In this document: piece after piece, positions 43,977 through 55,162 of the stretch | Layout: each line of letters starts with the position of its first letter | Position numbering within the stretch: position 1 is the first letter of the stretch | Assembly: GCA_949152475.1 (NCBI GenBank) | Contig: OX424569.1 | Location: 27,635,950 to 27,699,949, forward strand | DNA from: Terebella lapidaria | Lineage: Eukaryota; Annelida; Polychaeta; Terebellida; Terebellidae | DNA: 64,000 nt | Direction: 5' to 3' | Notes under the pieces: model-generated | Told to the model about the DNA's origin: nothing | The model's database searches: none | The model's input: the letters and a program-made list of their open reading frames with translations, nothing else | Made by a program: the position numbers and the translations under genes

Positions 43977-45560
43977 CTGTAACGAAATAATAATTTGAAA
44001 AGTACTATAGGCCCTACATAGTGAAAATGGGGGAAAAAATCATTATTTAGTTAGTTTATTAAATTTCATTACAAGAAGGAAATGTAAAATTTACCAAATT
44101 GTTTCGCCGATGAGGCTGGGCGAAAACAAAGTTGTTGAGAAAACGAATTTTTTTAAAAACCCAGTGGCCTTCACGTGATTTACGTGATTTTGCAGTACGT
44201 AAGCAAGTCGACGAATGAAAAACGCATGAAACACTTATGAATTACGTATACCGCGCATGTATCACGAATGACCAAACTTTCCTTTGTGTATGCACAAATT
44301 GTACGTAGTGGCTGTGTGACATAGCCTTAACGTTTGGGATTTCTACGACTATTCCACGTATGTCCACATTATACACGATTCCTGCGTGATTTATTCGTTC
44401 TTTACGTGGTTGTTATGCAGTTCATTCGTGGTTTTCGGTGTTTCATGCGTGGAAATATCATCCGTTTTGTGGCCATATTTAGCCTTTTCGTACATTAACG
44501 TGTTCTTTGCGTGGTTTATTCGTACTTCTACCGTGGTTTTAACGTGGTTAATTCGTGATACATCTGTCAAAATTTCACGTAAAAACCCAACTTTTCCACG
44601 TATATCCACGTATGACCAATTGTCATACGTGTAATATACGCAAATTGTACGTAGTGGCTGTGTGACATAGGCTTTACATAAAAATCATAATGCGCACGTA
44701 AATCCCATGTGTTTTTTTTTCATGATAGCAATATATTAATAAACTTCTAACGTTTTACCCTTGCCTAAGGACATCAAATATTGAGAGGAATGAAACCTAA
44801 TTACCATTTGATGAAAGATTCCTAATATGTGGAACCAATGATTCCAATATCACGTGATTCTCGGACACAAAACAGTATGCTGGCCGACGTGGTACACCGT
44901 GGTGTACGCTTTAATCCTGATAATGGGCCCCCATACTGAGGTTAATGTTGAGGAGGGCCGAGTATTGTGTAAGAAACTGCTTCGCCTGGAAATCGCTTAT
45001 GAACTTACCAATTATATTTTGTGAAGTTTGAAAAATCGCGAATTCTTCATTCATGTAGACTGTTCTCTGAAGTTACTTACAATCACAAAGTCCATGTTTT
45101 CCCTTGATCTTCATGTGCTTCTCTTTCAAATATGAATAATATATTGAAATTTCAGCTATTACTGATTTCCTGTCAATATGATTTTGATTTACGCTCAAGG
45201 AAGAAAACAAAATCATTGAAGTGTTAATACTTTGCGTTTGCATGAGGGTATCATCAAATCTTGCGCTTAAATAATCTTTCGCATTTCTTCGAGCATTTAC
45301 AGTGCGTATAAAATAAGGCGAGTGTAAATGGTCTATCATCTGATAAAATATATCCAATGACATTTGGACAGATTCCTGACACTTTGATTGGAAAAAAATG
45401 TCACTTGATCATTGGGGATTTTTATAATCGAACATTTCCCTTCACATCCGTGAAATATTAGGGAGGTTTGCAGTCTGCAACTGTCAGTTTGTCTGGAATG
45501 TGATCCCCAATTATGGCTCTCTCATCCACATATCTTGTCTCATTGGGTAATACCACTTAC

Positions 45561-45786
45561 CATGGTCCAGATGTCTGTGCTTCTCCTCATATTTCCCTCG
45601 CTCTGCAAGTTCAGCTGAAATGTCGGACCATGCAGTGGAAGATAGTTGCATATATTTCATGTGTGGATTATTGGCCCCTGCAGTTCCAAACTTTATTGGT
45701 ATGTTCATGAATGCGCACTGACAGTCAAAGTATGTGTCATGATAATAGCTAACGCATCGACGATCACTACCCGGATTGCCTTGTAT
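45561..45786 (-). CDS. Exon-like ORF in duplication copy 1, function unknown
   Basis: A minus-strand frame encodes about 75 residues containing DRRCVSYYHDTYFDCQC, FMNIPIKFGTAGANNP and STAWSDISAELAERGKYEEK, and ends at a strong donor (G|GTAAGT, exon end at 45561). The upstream border is uncertain; an AG at about 45778 could be the acceptor. The copy at 50407-50632 has about seven residue differences and keeps the donor. Three closely spaced cysteines next to aromatic residues suggest a folded, perhaps secreted, domain, but I do not recognise the family. No other exon could be tied to it firmly. Confidence 0.35.
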
Positions 45787-46984
45787 CACATTTCAAGTCT
45801 TTAAACATGATCTTTACTCAGAAACGAATTTCAACCGAGGAAATTCTCTTCACAGAACTGCTAAGATCCATATTCGAACACTTCTCATACTATCGCTACT
45901 GAATGAGGTGACAAGAACCGTGGATAACTCAATCAGTTGTAATGTTCGTGGCTACCGTCACACTCCAAGTTTTGCCTGAAATCAAATTATGGAATGTTGT
46001 AACAGCAACTGTCTGGGAACTGGCGACAACATTTGTCACGCGATAGAACGTCAGGATTATCAAGTATTCATAATATCGTCTGGATATTTATTACCACCGA
46101 TGTTTTTCATCGGATATAATGAATGAAAGTAATGTTTTTCATGTCCACAATAATCTTTCATTCAATATGTCAAAACATAAATGGTTTTAGACACAATGTT
46201 ATCAGAAAACAATTTTTACGCACTAAAGATATTCAATCTAGCAGCATAGTATTCACTGTACATCAGGATCATAATTATGATGGACTTTGTTGTAGTCATT
46301 TTTTCACTCGAAAACCGTCATACTTGGGGATTGGTATGACACAAATATGAGCTATATCTGTAATTACAATACGAGCTATACCCAGAGAGAGGTATAAATA
46401 GTCTCCAGAGTGTGCTAAAATATCCATATCACCTGATTCATGGTCACAAAACATTATAATGACCCATGTGGTGAGAATAAATGGTCAGGGGTGTAGTTGC
46501 GTGTTTTTAGGACTACGTATGTGAAGCAAATGTATGCAAATCTCTATGAATAGTCCAAGATACCAGTAAAAGCTCAACGTGATCAGAATGAAACATTTCG
46601 AAAGAAGCGAATTGTGTCGTATTTGTGACTGCATGCAAGATAGAATCACTGCTTCCTTAGATACAATACGTTCCATCACGATTTTAAGGTATATTTTAAT
46701 GTATGCAAATGGATATCATCCACATAAACACACATGCTGATATATATGTACAGCAATCATTCCACTCCATTGCAACCTGACGGGGAAGTGCACATGGATA
46801 TCATTATGCATCCATATGTGATTATCATGATAGGCCCAAAGTCACAGAAAGAAGGATAGCAGATGTAATCAACATAACAACGCTGTTGGATTTCACAGCT
46901 TGCAGTTCGCTTTTACAAGAAATGGAAATTATTCATGACATTATTATACTTACAAACAGTTGATATGCATGACAATTTAATCAC

Positions 46985-47140
46985 TTATTTCATGTCGAAT
47001 ATGAAGAGATATGACCCAAATGTTAATGGATCTGCCATGGTTGTGTTATATGGAGAAACATGAGGAATGGGCATGTTACTCATTTCTATAACAAAAGATG
47101 CACTTGTAGGCGACCTTGAAACGATGGATACTGTCAAGTC
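46985..47140 (-). CDS. Exon-like ORF in duplication copy 1, possible terminal exon
   Basis: On the minus strand an acceptor-like AAATTTGCAG is followed by an open stretch reading LTVSIVSRSPTSASFVIEMS and then PHVSPYNTTMADPLTFGSYL, ending at a stop after FDMK. The copy at 51826-51985 is nearly the same in sequence and in frame near its end. The alternating hydrophobic pattern suggests beta strands. Lying upstream of the 45561-45786 exon on the same strand, it cannot be a terminal exon of the same transcript unless its stop is skipped. Confidence 0.25.
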   Translation of the reverse strand, partial: DLTVSIVSRSPTSASFVIEMSNMPIPHVSPYNTTMADPLTFGSYLFIFDMK

Positions 47141-49939
47141 TGCAAATTTGTTTAGCCCATTGGTCAATCTTCACCACTTGGCAACCGCAAGATGGGATTC
47201 ATACACTTAGGGTCACTGGGCCCAGGGGCTGAGTGCATTCAAACGTGAAATAAACGTAATTGGTTCAAGAGGGTGTTGGTGTTCATGGAGCTCCCTAAAA
47301 CTGTTTTATATATTTTGTGTCGGTGATGACTTTAATGTGCGAAAGTCTACATGTCATTCATTTGTTATCATCATTCATTTTTACTGACATTTTTACTTGT
47401 GAGCTTTTGTTCACTAGACAATTATTTTCAGTATTTTCAAACTTTCATCGAGGACATTCCATATTGTCCCGTTTGTGATGAAGTAAAACAAGATGAACCC
47501 ATACCATGACGCTATGAATAAGTGTTCAATGATTGCTGAAGGGAAATAATTGGTTTTTATTTATCAGTGCGGAACGGACCAAAAGCTGCCTACAAGGGAG
47601 AGGAAAAAATTGTCCACTGCAACCACACATTTGTCCATATTTGAAATTGAAAGTCATCGTTTCCATATAGATACTAGCAAAAAAATTCCCATGCAGTGAT
47701 AACAAAAAAACACATATATACAACCTATTTGCTTCTCGCTCATTATATGTAAGATGTATGATAGCGAAGAAACCCACAGTTATTGTATTCAATCTGAATC
47801 TTTTTTTGCTCCTGAAAACCACAATTATAGATGTCAGTACATGTTTTGTTGATGTTAACGCTATTCTAGAAATTCGCTCACATCGTGTATTTATGGTATG
47901 TGCGAATTTGGTCGAGGTTCCGGAGATCTATCAGTGATATATCATCAAATATATTCTAAGCAATTGATCCACAACATTCCGAAAACAGGTTATGCAATTC
48001 ATACTATGACATAATATGTTATGAGCCTATTGGATCTGCCATACGTAATTGAGTTATATGCTTGCTGGAAATGATTGCTATTTACAAACGATATGAATAG
48101 CAGTAAACCTAAAGTGTAAATGGTCGCTCTACATTTTGGCTTGTGAAGTATATCTTCATGTGTTGAGACAGGTCTCGCCAGTCTCGCAGATATTTCCTGG
48201 CGAGCAGGCCTCTGACAACGTCTGCGTCTGGCGACGTCAGGTTGTGATTATTTATTTGGGTTTTGGTTTAATTCCAGATATCATATTTGTGGTTTATATT
48301 GACACCATCCGAATCTGGTTGTGTGGCTGGAAATAGCTTAATACATATATATTATTCCTGTATTAAAGTGGTATTTTCAGATTTGTTGCGTATGATATAC
48401 ACGTACATTACATTCTATCTGTCCTATTCCTCGTCGTGCTGCTTAAATATTTTTTCCACTTCACTCGCTTATTTCAAGTTCTCTCAGATTCACAGATAAT
48501 AATTATGGTAAAATGACACAGATGTTATTTTCAAATACAAGTTCATACAATTTGACAAATCCAGACTGGCACGGTTTGATCCATGACCACCATCACACAA
48601 TCGATACATATCTGGGTTCCCTGGGTTACTTTTTCCCAAGAGAAAAAATCTTTGGTTTTACCGGACTTGATCAAATTGAATCGGAAAAGTCAATGATATC
48701 CGCATAAATAAGGGCGACCCCCGCCAATAAATTCCTGAACCCGACACCGTCATACCTCATTCATTCATTTGACCTTTGCTCACATGGTCTCATTTATATT
48801 TTCTTCCTCTACTTTTCTGCATTTCTCATCCATTATCGAGCAGCAAACATATGCATAGTTTACAGCGTGATGAACATGCTCTTTTTCACACCTTTCATTC
48901 ATACCACACTGGAAATGATATGTTACTAACCAGACTAAATAAATTTTTACACATCCGTGCATTGATATATGCACATGTATCTTTGTTAGGGGTTGAAATG
49001 CAAAGTATGTGGTAATTGGGTGTAGCAGATGCGCTATGTAATTGGTTGTCTATGAACAGGGGGTGTCATTTTCTGATACATGGATCTCCCAGGGTATGTC
49101 CATGCTGCGAAAGGAAGATATTTCTTTGTGCACATACACACAGAAAAGCATGAGTTTTCATCATAATATGTGACAGACTATGATCATTTCCATTCTACAC
49201 TGTCAAAGTCATTTTATATTCCTAGGCTGTATTGATGGTAATAGATTGATACTTACATTTATATTTACTTTCAAAACTAATGGTACGATTCAGATTTGAC
49301 TACTGATTACGAAAGTGTCGTCCATGGTTTCAACTTGGAAGGTAAATTCTGATTTTGAAGACAAAATTTGATATCATTTTGAAGAGCATACATATACAAA
49401 CCTCATGTACAATGTCCGTGTTCTTGAGATAGGTATGTTAGGTATATAGAGTATGATTTTTCTCTCATGGAGTGTGATTTTCTGCGATAACTTTCACAAA
49501 AATGCATCTTGTGACTTTAAATTTGCAGAGTATTATTCATCAACAAGCAGGCAACTATGGTGAAAAGTTTAAGATGACTGGGCAAGACATAAACATGTTA
49601 CTTTATACCGTCCTTATTAAAATGCCGCAGAAAACGTCATATCCTTTTAGAATTGAAATTATCAAACATTCCTGGCATATAGCTATACAGTCAATGGTGG
49701 AGATCAACTTTCTTCAATCTTTTCAAAATTTCCACCATAATTTTCATCATATTAATGAATGACATTGCACAAGTTATGAGGCAAAATTCGCATTTTTGTG
49801 GAAATTATTGCAGAAAATCACACTCCATTAGGACAAATTAGACTATAAACGGCGGAAATTATATGTCATTCATGTCTTATTCAAGAACGTCGGGTAACTT
49901 AATCAGTTGTATGGTGTATGTGGGTACAACTGTGTTAAC

Positions 49940-52900
49940 ATATCCATATCAGGTGATTCTTAGACACAAAACAGTATTCTGGCCGATGGTGGTACAACGT
50001 GGTGTACGCAATATATTTGCACTTTTTTATTGGTTTGTAATGTACACTCAAGGAAGGACACAAAATAATTAAAGTGTTAATATTTGCCCTTGCCTGAGGG
50101 AATCATCAAATCATGCGCTCAAATAATCATATGCATTTTTCGAGCATTTACACCTTGTAAAAAATAATGCGAATGTATATGGTCCATCATCTGATAAGAT
50201 ATATCCAATGACATCTGGACAGGCTCCTGTCACATTGATTGGAAAAATGTCACTTGATCAATGGGGATTTTTAAACTCAAACTTTTCCCTTCATATCCGT
50301 GATATATTAGGGTTTGCAGTCTGCAACTGTCAGTTTGTCTGGCATGTGATCCCCAATTATGGCTCGCTCATCCATATCTCCTGTCTCAATGGGTAATACC
50401 ACTTACCATGATCCAGATGCCAGACCTTCTCCTCATATTTCCCTCGCTCTGCAAGTTCAGCTGAAATGTCAGACCATGCAGTGGAAGATAGTTGCATATT
50501 CATGTCTGGATTATTGGCCCCTGCAGTTCCAAACTTTATTGGTATGTTCATGAATGCGCACTGACAGTCAAAGTATGTGTCATGATAATAGCTAACGCAT
50601 CGACGATCACTACCCGAATTGCTTTGTATCACATTTCAAGTCTTTAAACATGATATTTACTTAGACACAAATCTCAACCGAGGAAATTCTATTCACAGAA
50701 CTGCTAAGATCCATTTTCGAACACTACTTATCCCCTGGCTACTGAATGAGATGACAAGAACCGTGGATAACTCAATCAGTTGTAATGTTCGTGGCTGCCG
50801 TCACACACCAAGTATATGGAATGCTGTAACAGCAACTGTCTGGAAACTGGCGTCAACATTTGTCACGGGATAGGACGTCAGAATTACCAAGTATTCAAAA
50901 TATCTTCTGGATATTTATCACCACCGATGTTTTTCATCGTACATAATAAATGAAAGTGATGTTTTTCATGTCCACAACAATCTTTCATTCAATATGTCAC
51001 ACTATAAATGGTTATTAAATATAATGTTATCAGAAAACATTTTGTGGCACTAAAGAAATTGAAACTAGCAACATAGTATTCACTGTACATCAGGATCATA
51101 ATTATGATGGACTTTGTTGGAGTCATTTTTTCACTCGGAAAGCGTCGTACTTGGGGATTGGTATGACACAAGTATGAGCTATATCTGTAATTACACTACG
51201 AGGCATACCCAGAGAGAAGTATAAATAGTCTCCAGAGTGTGCTAAAATATCCATATCACCTGATTCATGGTCACAAAACATTATGATGACCCATGTGGTG
51301 AGAATAAATGGTCAGGGGCGTAGTTGTGTGTTTTTAGGACTATGTATTTGAAGCAAATGTATGCAAACCTATATGAATAGTCCAAGATACCAGTAAAAAC
51401 TCAACGTGATCAGAATGAAACATTTCGAATGAAACGAATTGTGTCGTATTTGTGACTGCATGCAAGATAGAATCACTGCTTCCTTAGATACAATTCGTTC
51501 CATCACGATTTTAATGTATATTTTAATGTATGCAAATGGATATCATCCACATTGCTGATAAACACACATGCTGCTATATATGTACAGCAATCATTCCACT
51601 CCATTGCAAACCTGACTCGGAAGTGCACATGTATATCATAATGCATCCATACATGTATGTGATTATCATGATAGGCCCAGAGTCACAGAAAGAAGGATAG
51701 CAGATATAATCAACGTGACAACGCTGTTGGATTTCACAACATGCACTTCGCTTTTGCTAGAAATGGCAATTATTCATTACATTATTATACTTACAAACAG
51801 TTGATATGCATGGCAATTTAATCACTTATTTCATGTCGAAAATGACGAGATATGAAGCAAATGTTAATGGATCTGCCATGGTTGTGTTATATGGAGAAAC
51901 ATGAGGAATGGCCATGTTACTCATTTCTATAACAAAAGATGCACTTGTAGGCGACCTTGAGACGATGGATAATACTGTTAAGTCTGCAAATTTGTTTAGC
52001 CCATTGGCCAATCTTCACCACTTGGCAACCTCAAGAGGGGATTCATACACTTAGGGTCACTGGGGCCAGAGGCTGTGTGCATTCAACTGTGTAATATACG
52101 TAATTGGTTCAAGAGGGTGTTGGTGTTCTTGGAGCTCCCTAAATCTGTTTGATATATTTTGCGTCTAAAATTATGGACTCTAGCTAGCATAATCGGTGAT
52201 GACCTTAGTGTGCGAAAGTCTCCATATCATTCATTTTTTCATCATTTATCATTCATTTTTACTGACACTTTTATTTGTGAGCTTTTGTTCACTCCACAAT
52301 TATTTTCAGTATTTTCAAACTTTCATTGAGGACATTCGATTCAAGTAAGATAGAAAAAAAGCTATTGTCCCGTTTGTGAATAAGTAAAACAAGATGAACC
52401 CATACCATGACGCTATAAATAAGTGTTAAATGATTGCTGAAGTGAAATAATTGGGGTTTTTTATCAGTGCGAAACTGACCAGAAGCTGCCTACAAGACAG
52501 AGGAACGAACTGTCCACTGCAACCACAAATGTGTCCATATTTTAAATTGAAAGTCATCGTTTCCACATAGATACTAGTGAAACAGTTCCCATGCAGTGAT
52601 ACCAAAAAACACATATATACAACCTATTTGCTTCTAGCCCATTATATATAAGATGTATGATGGCGAAGAAACCCACAGTTACTCTATTCAATCTGAATCT
52701 TTTTTTGCTCCTGAAAACCACAATTATAGATGTCAGTACATGTTTTGTTTATGTTAACGCTATTGTAGAAATTCGCTCACATCGTGCATTGATGGTATGT
52801 GCGAATTTGGTCGAAATTCCGGAGATCTATCAGTGATATATCATTAAATATATTCTAAGCAATTGATCCACAACATTCCCAAAACAGGTTATGCCAATTC

Positions 52901-54130
52901 ATACTAGGACATAATATGTTATGAGCCTATTGGATCTGCCATATGTAATTGAGTTATAGGCTTGCTGGAAATGATTGCTATTTACAAACAATATGAACAG
53001 CAGTAAACCTAAAGTGTAAATGGTCGCTCTACAGTTTGGCTTGTGAAGTCTATTTTCATGTGTTAAGACAGGTCTCGCCAGTCTCGCAGATATCTCCTGG
53101 TGAACAGGATGACACTGTCTGCCTCTGACGACGACAAGTGGTAAATATTTGTTTGGGTTTTGGTTTAATTCCAGATACCATATTTGCGGTTTATATTGAC
53201 ACCATCCGAACCTGTTTGTGTGGCTGGAAATAGCTTGATACATATATTTGTTCCTGTTTTCGAGTGGTATTTTCAGATTTGTCATGTATGATATGCATGT
53301 ACGTTACATTTCTTGCTGTCGTCTTCCTCGTCGTGCTGCTTAATTATTTTCCCACTTCACTCGCTTATTTCAAGTACTCTCAAATTCACAGATAATATGG
53401 TAAAATGACACAGATGTTATTTTCAAATACAAGTTGATACAATATGACAAATGCAGACTGGCATGGTTTGATCCATGACCACCATCACACAATCGATACA
53501 TGTCTGGGATCCCAGGAGAAAAATATCTTTGGTTTTACCGGACTTGATCAAATTGCATTGAAAAGTCAATGATAACCGCATGAATAAGGGCGACTCCCGC
53601 CAATAACTTCATGAACCCGACACCTCCATACCTCATTAATACATTTGAAATTTTCTCGTATGGTGTTATCATATTCTCTTCCTCTACTGTTCTTATTCAC
53701 TATTGAGCATCTAACATTTATGCATAGTTTGCAGCGTGGTGAACACGTTCTTTTTCACACCTCTTATTCATATCACAATGGACATGGATATTTTCTGCAT
53801 TTCTCATCCACTGCTTTTCACACCTTTCATTCATACCACACTTGGGGTTTATACGTTACTAACTAGACTAAATAACTGTTTACACATCAGTGCATTTATA
53901 CATGTATTTTGTTAGGGGTTGAAATGCCTAGTCTGTAGGAATTGGATGTAGCAGGTGCGCTATGTAATTGGTTGTCAATGACCCAGGTGTGTCATTGTCT
54001 GATACATGGATCTCCCAGGATATGTCCGTGTTGTGAAAGGACCTCATTTCTCTATGCAAGTACACACACACAAGCAGGAGGTTTTATTATCATACGTGAC
54101 AGCCTATGATATTATCCATCATATACTGTC
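49940..54130. repeat. Segmental tandem duplication, copy 2 (first part)
   Basis: Matches copy 1 from about 44845 to 49215. The match stops at about 54130 where a Penelope-like element begins, and resumes at about 57895, where 'tttactttcaaa' matches copy 1 at about 49262. The duplication therefore predates the Penelope-like insertion. Confidence 0.88.
50407..50632 (-). CDS. Exon-like ORF in duplication copy 2, function unknown
   Basis: Counterpart of 45561-45786: the central block from DRRC to AGANN is unchanged and the donor G|GTAAGT at 50407/50406 is kept. Changes elsewhere (NPH to NPD, KHRHLD to KVWHLD, one residue lost) give no sign of strong protein-level constraint, since the surrounding noncoding DNA is about as similar. 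Confidence 0.3.
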
Positions 54131-54391
54131 AAAGACAAGTATGATACCAAACACCAAACAATCCGCAAGAGTAAACTCAGAATCCATGGACAGAATTTAC
54201 ACAATCGGTATGTTAAGGTTGGACAAAAATTGAATATCACAGACATCTGGCGAAGCCAAATGTGACATCAGGTGTACCAGTAAGAGTAAGCTTCTCTTGC
54301 CTCGCATGCGACACCCACTGTGATATCCAAAATAAATGCCATCGAGATGAAGGACATAGTTAGGTTATAATAACGACTGTACAAGTTCCAA

Positions 54392-55066
54392 TCAACATGA
54401 CGTGATAATATCTCCCATCATCTGAGTTACAGACAGACCGAAATGGTCTATTAATTCCTGATGACGACCATACAACTTCTTAAAGGTTGACTGCAATCTA
54501 GGTCTCAAATAGCCCTGCTTTAATAACTTATCAGTTAGCATTTTGGCTCTGGTTAGAAAATCTTGGTAATTGGAACATGCTCTAGCATATCGAATGAGTT
54601 GAGACACATAGACGCCATATGCAGGAGCTGCTGGTATGTTACTACTCAGTACTGGGAAATTTACGATGGGATAATTGAAGTCATCACGTTTGTCATATAA
54701 TCTGGTACATCGATTGTCATTTTGATCTATTTCGAGGTATAGGTCAAGATATACTGCAGACTTGGAGAAGTCCGTGGTGTCTTTAATTTCCAGTTCATCC
54801 GGATATATGAGATGTAAATAATCACTGAACATTGGATTGTTCAATGACAATACATCGTCAATGTATCTATATGTAAAATTTAATGAACTGGCTAGTTTCT
54901 TTTCTCCTCTTTTCAGAAGCGATTGTATGAACTCTGCTTCATATGAATATAAAAACAAATCTGCCAACAATGGAACACAATTAGTCCCCATTGGAATTCC
55001 AATAGTTTGTTGGAATATTCCACCACCAAACTCTACGAAAATGTTGTCGATTAGAAATTCCAGCAT
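54392..55066 (-). pseudogene. Penelope-like reverse transcriptase, C-terminal part
   Basis: 224 codons holding RT motif B (GIPMGTNCVPLLADLF), the catalytic YIDD, and the thumb-like region with YLDLYLE and YGRHQELIDHFG. The frame ends with a stop after IITSC. The start given is just the first ATG in the open stretch. It is only part of the enzyme, because a 2.1-kb foldback element interrupts the coding region about 100 bases upstream. Confidence 0.85.
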
Positions 55067-55162
55067 ACCAACAACATCGGTTTCAGTCTATTTAGTGTCT
55101 GATGCTGAATGTTCTTGAACGAAATAAACAGATTTATAATTAACTACCAGGTACTTATAACG

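Larger units (their letters stand above)
42193..44673. mobile_element. PIF/Harbinger-like TIR element with long ACGT-rich ends
   Basis: Ends AGCCTATGTCACACAGCCAC... are inverted copies; similarity extends over roughly 190 bp (42193-42380 against 44480-44673). The flanking TTA at 42190-42192 and 44674-44676 fits the TWA target duplication of PIF/Harbinger elements. The arms are crowded with ACGT-containing words (TACGT, CACGTA). No transposase was recognised, so it is non-autonomous. A third partial end of the same type lies at about 44290-44327, so more than one copy has merged here. An inner element is nested at 42634-43256. Confidence 0.75.
44845..49935. repeat. Segmental tandem duplication, copy 1
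   Basis: About 5.1 kb that is matched in order and orientation by 49940-54130 plus 57895-58110. Long stretches (for example 45500-45990 against 50345-50810, and 46360-47300 against 51180-52150) agree at roughly nine bases in ten by eye, with small indels. It carries the exon-like ORFs described separately; the rest is AT-rich noncoding DNA. Confidence 0.9.

Noticed and set aside
47526-47822. 98-codon minus-strand frame in duplication copy 1 as a gene.
   Set aside because: The matching frame in copy 2 (52426-52614) is shortened and diverges, so there is no sign of conservation.
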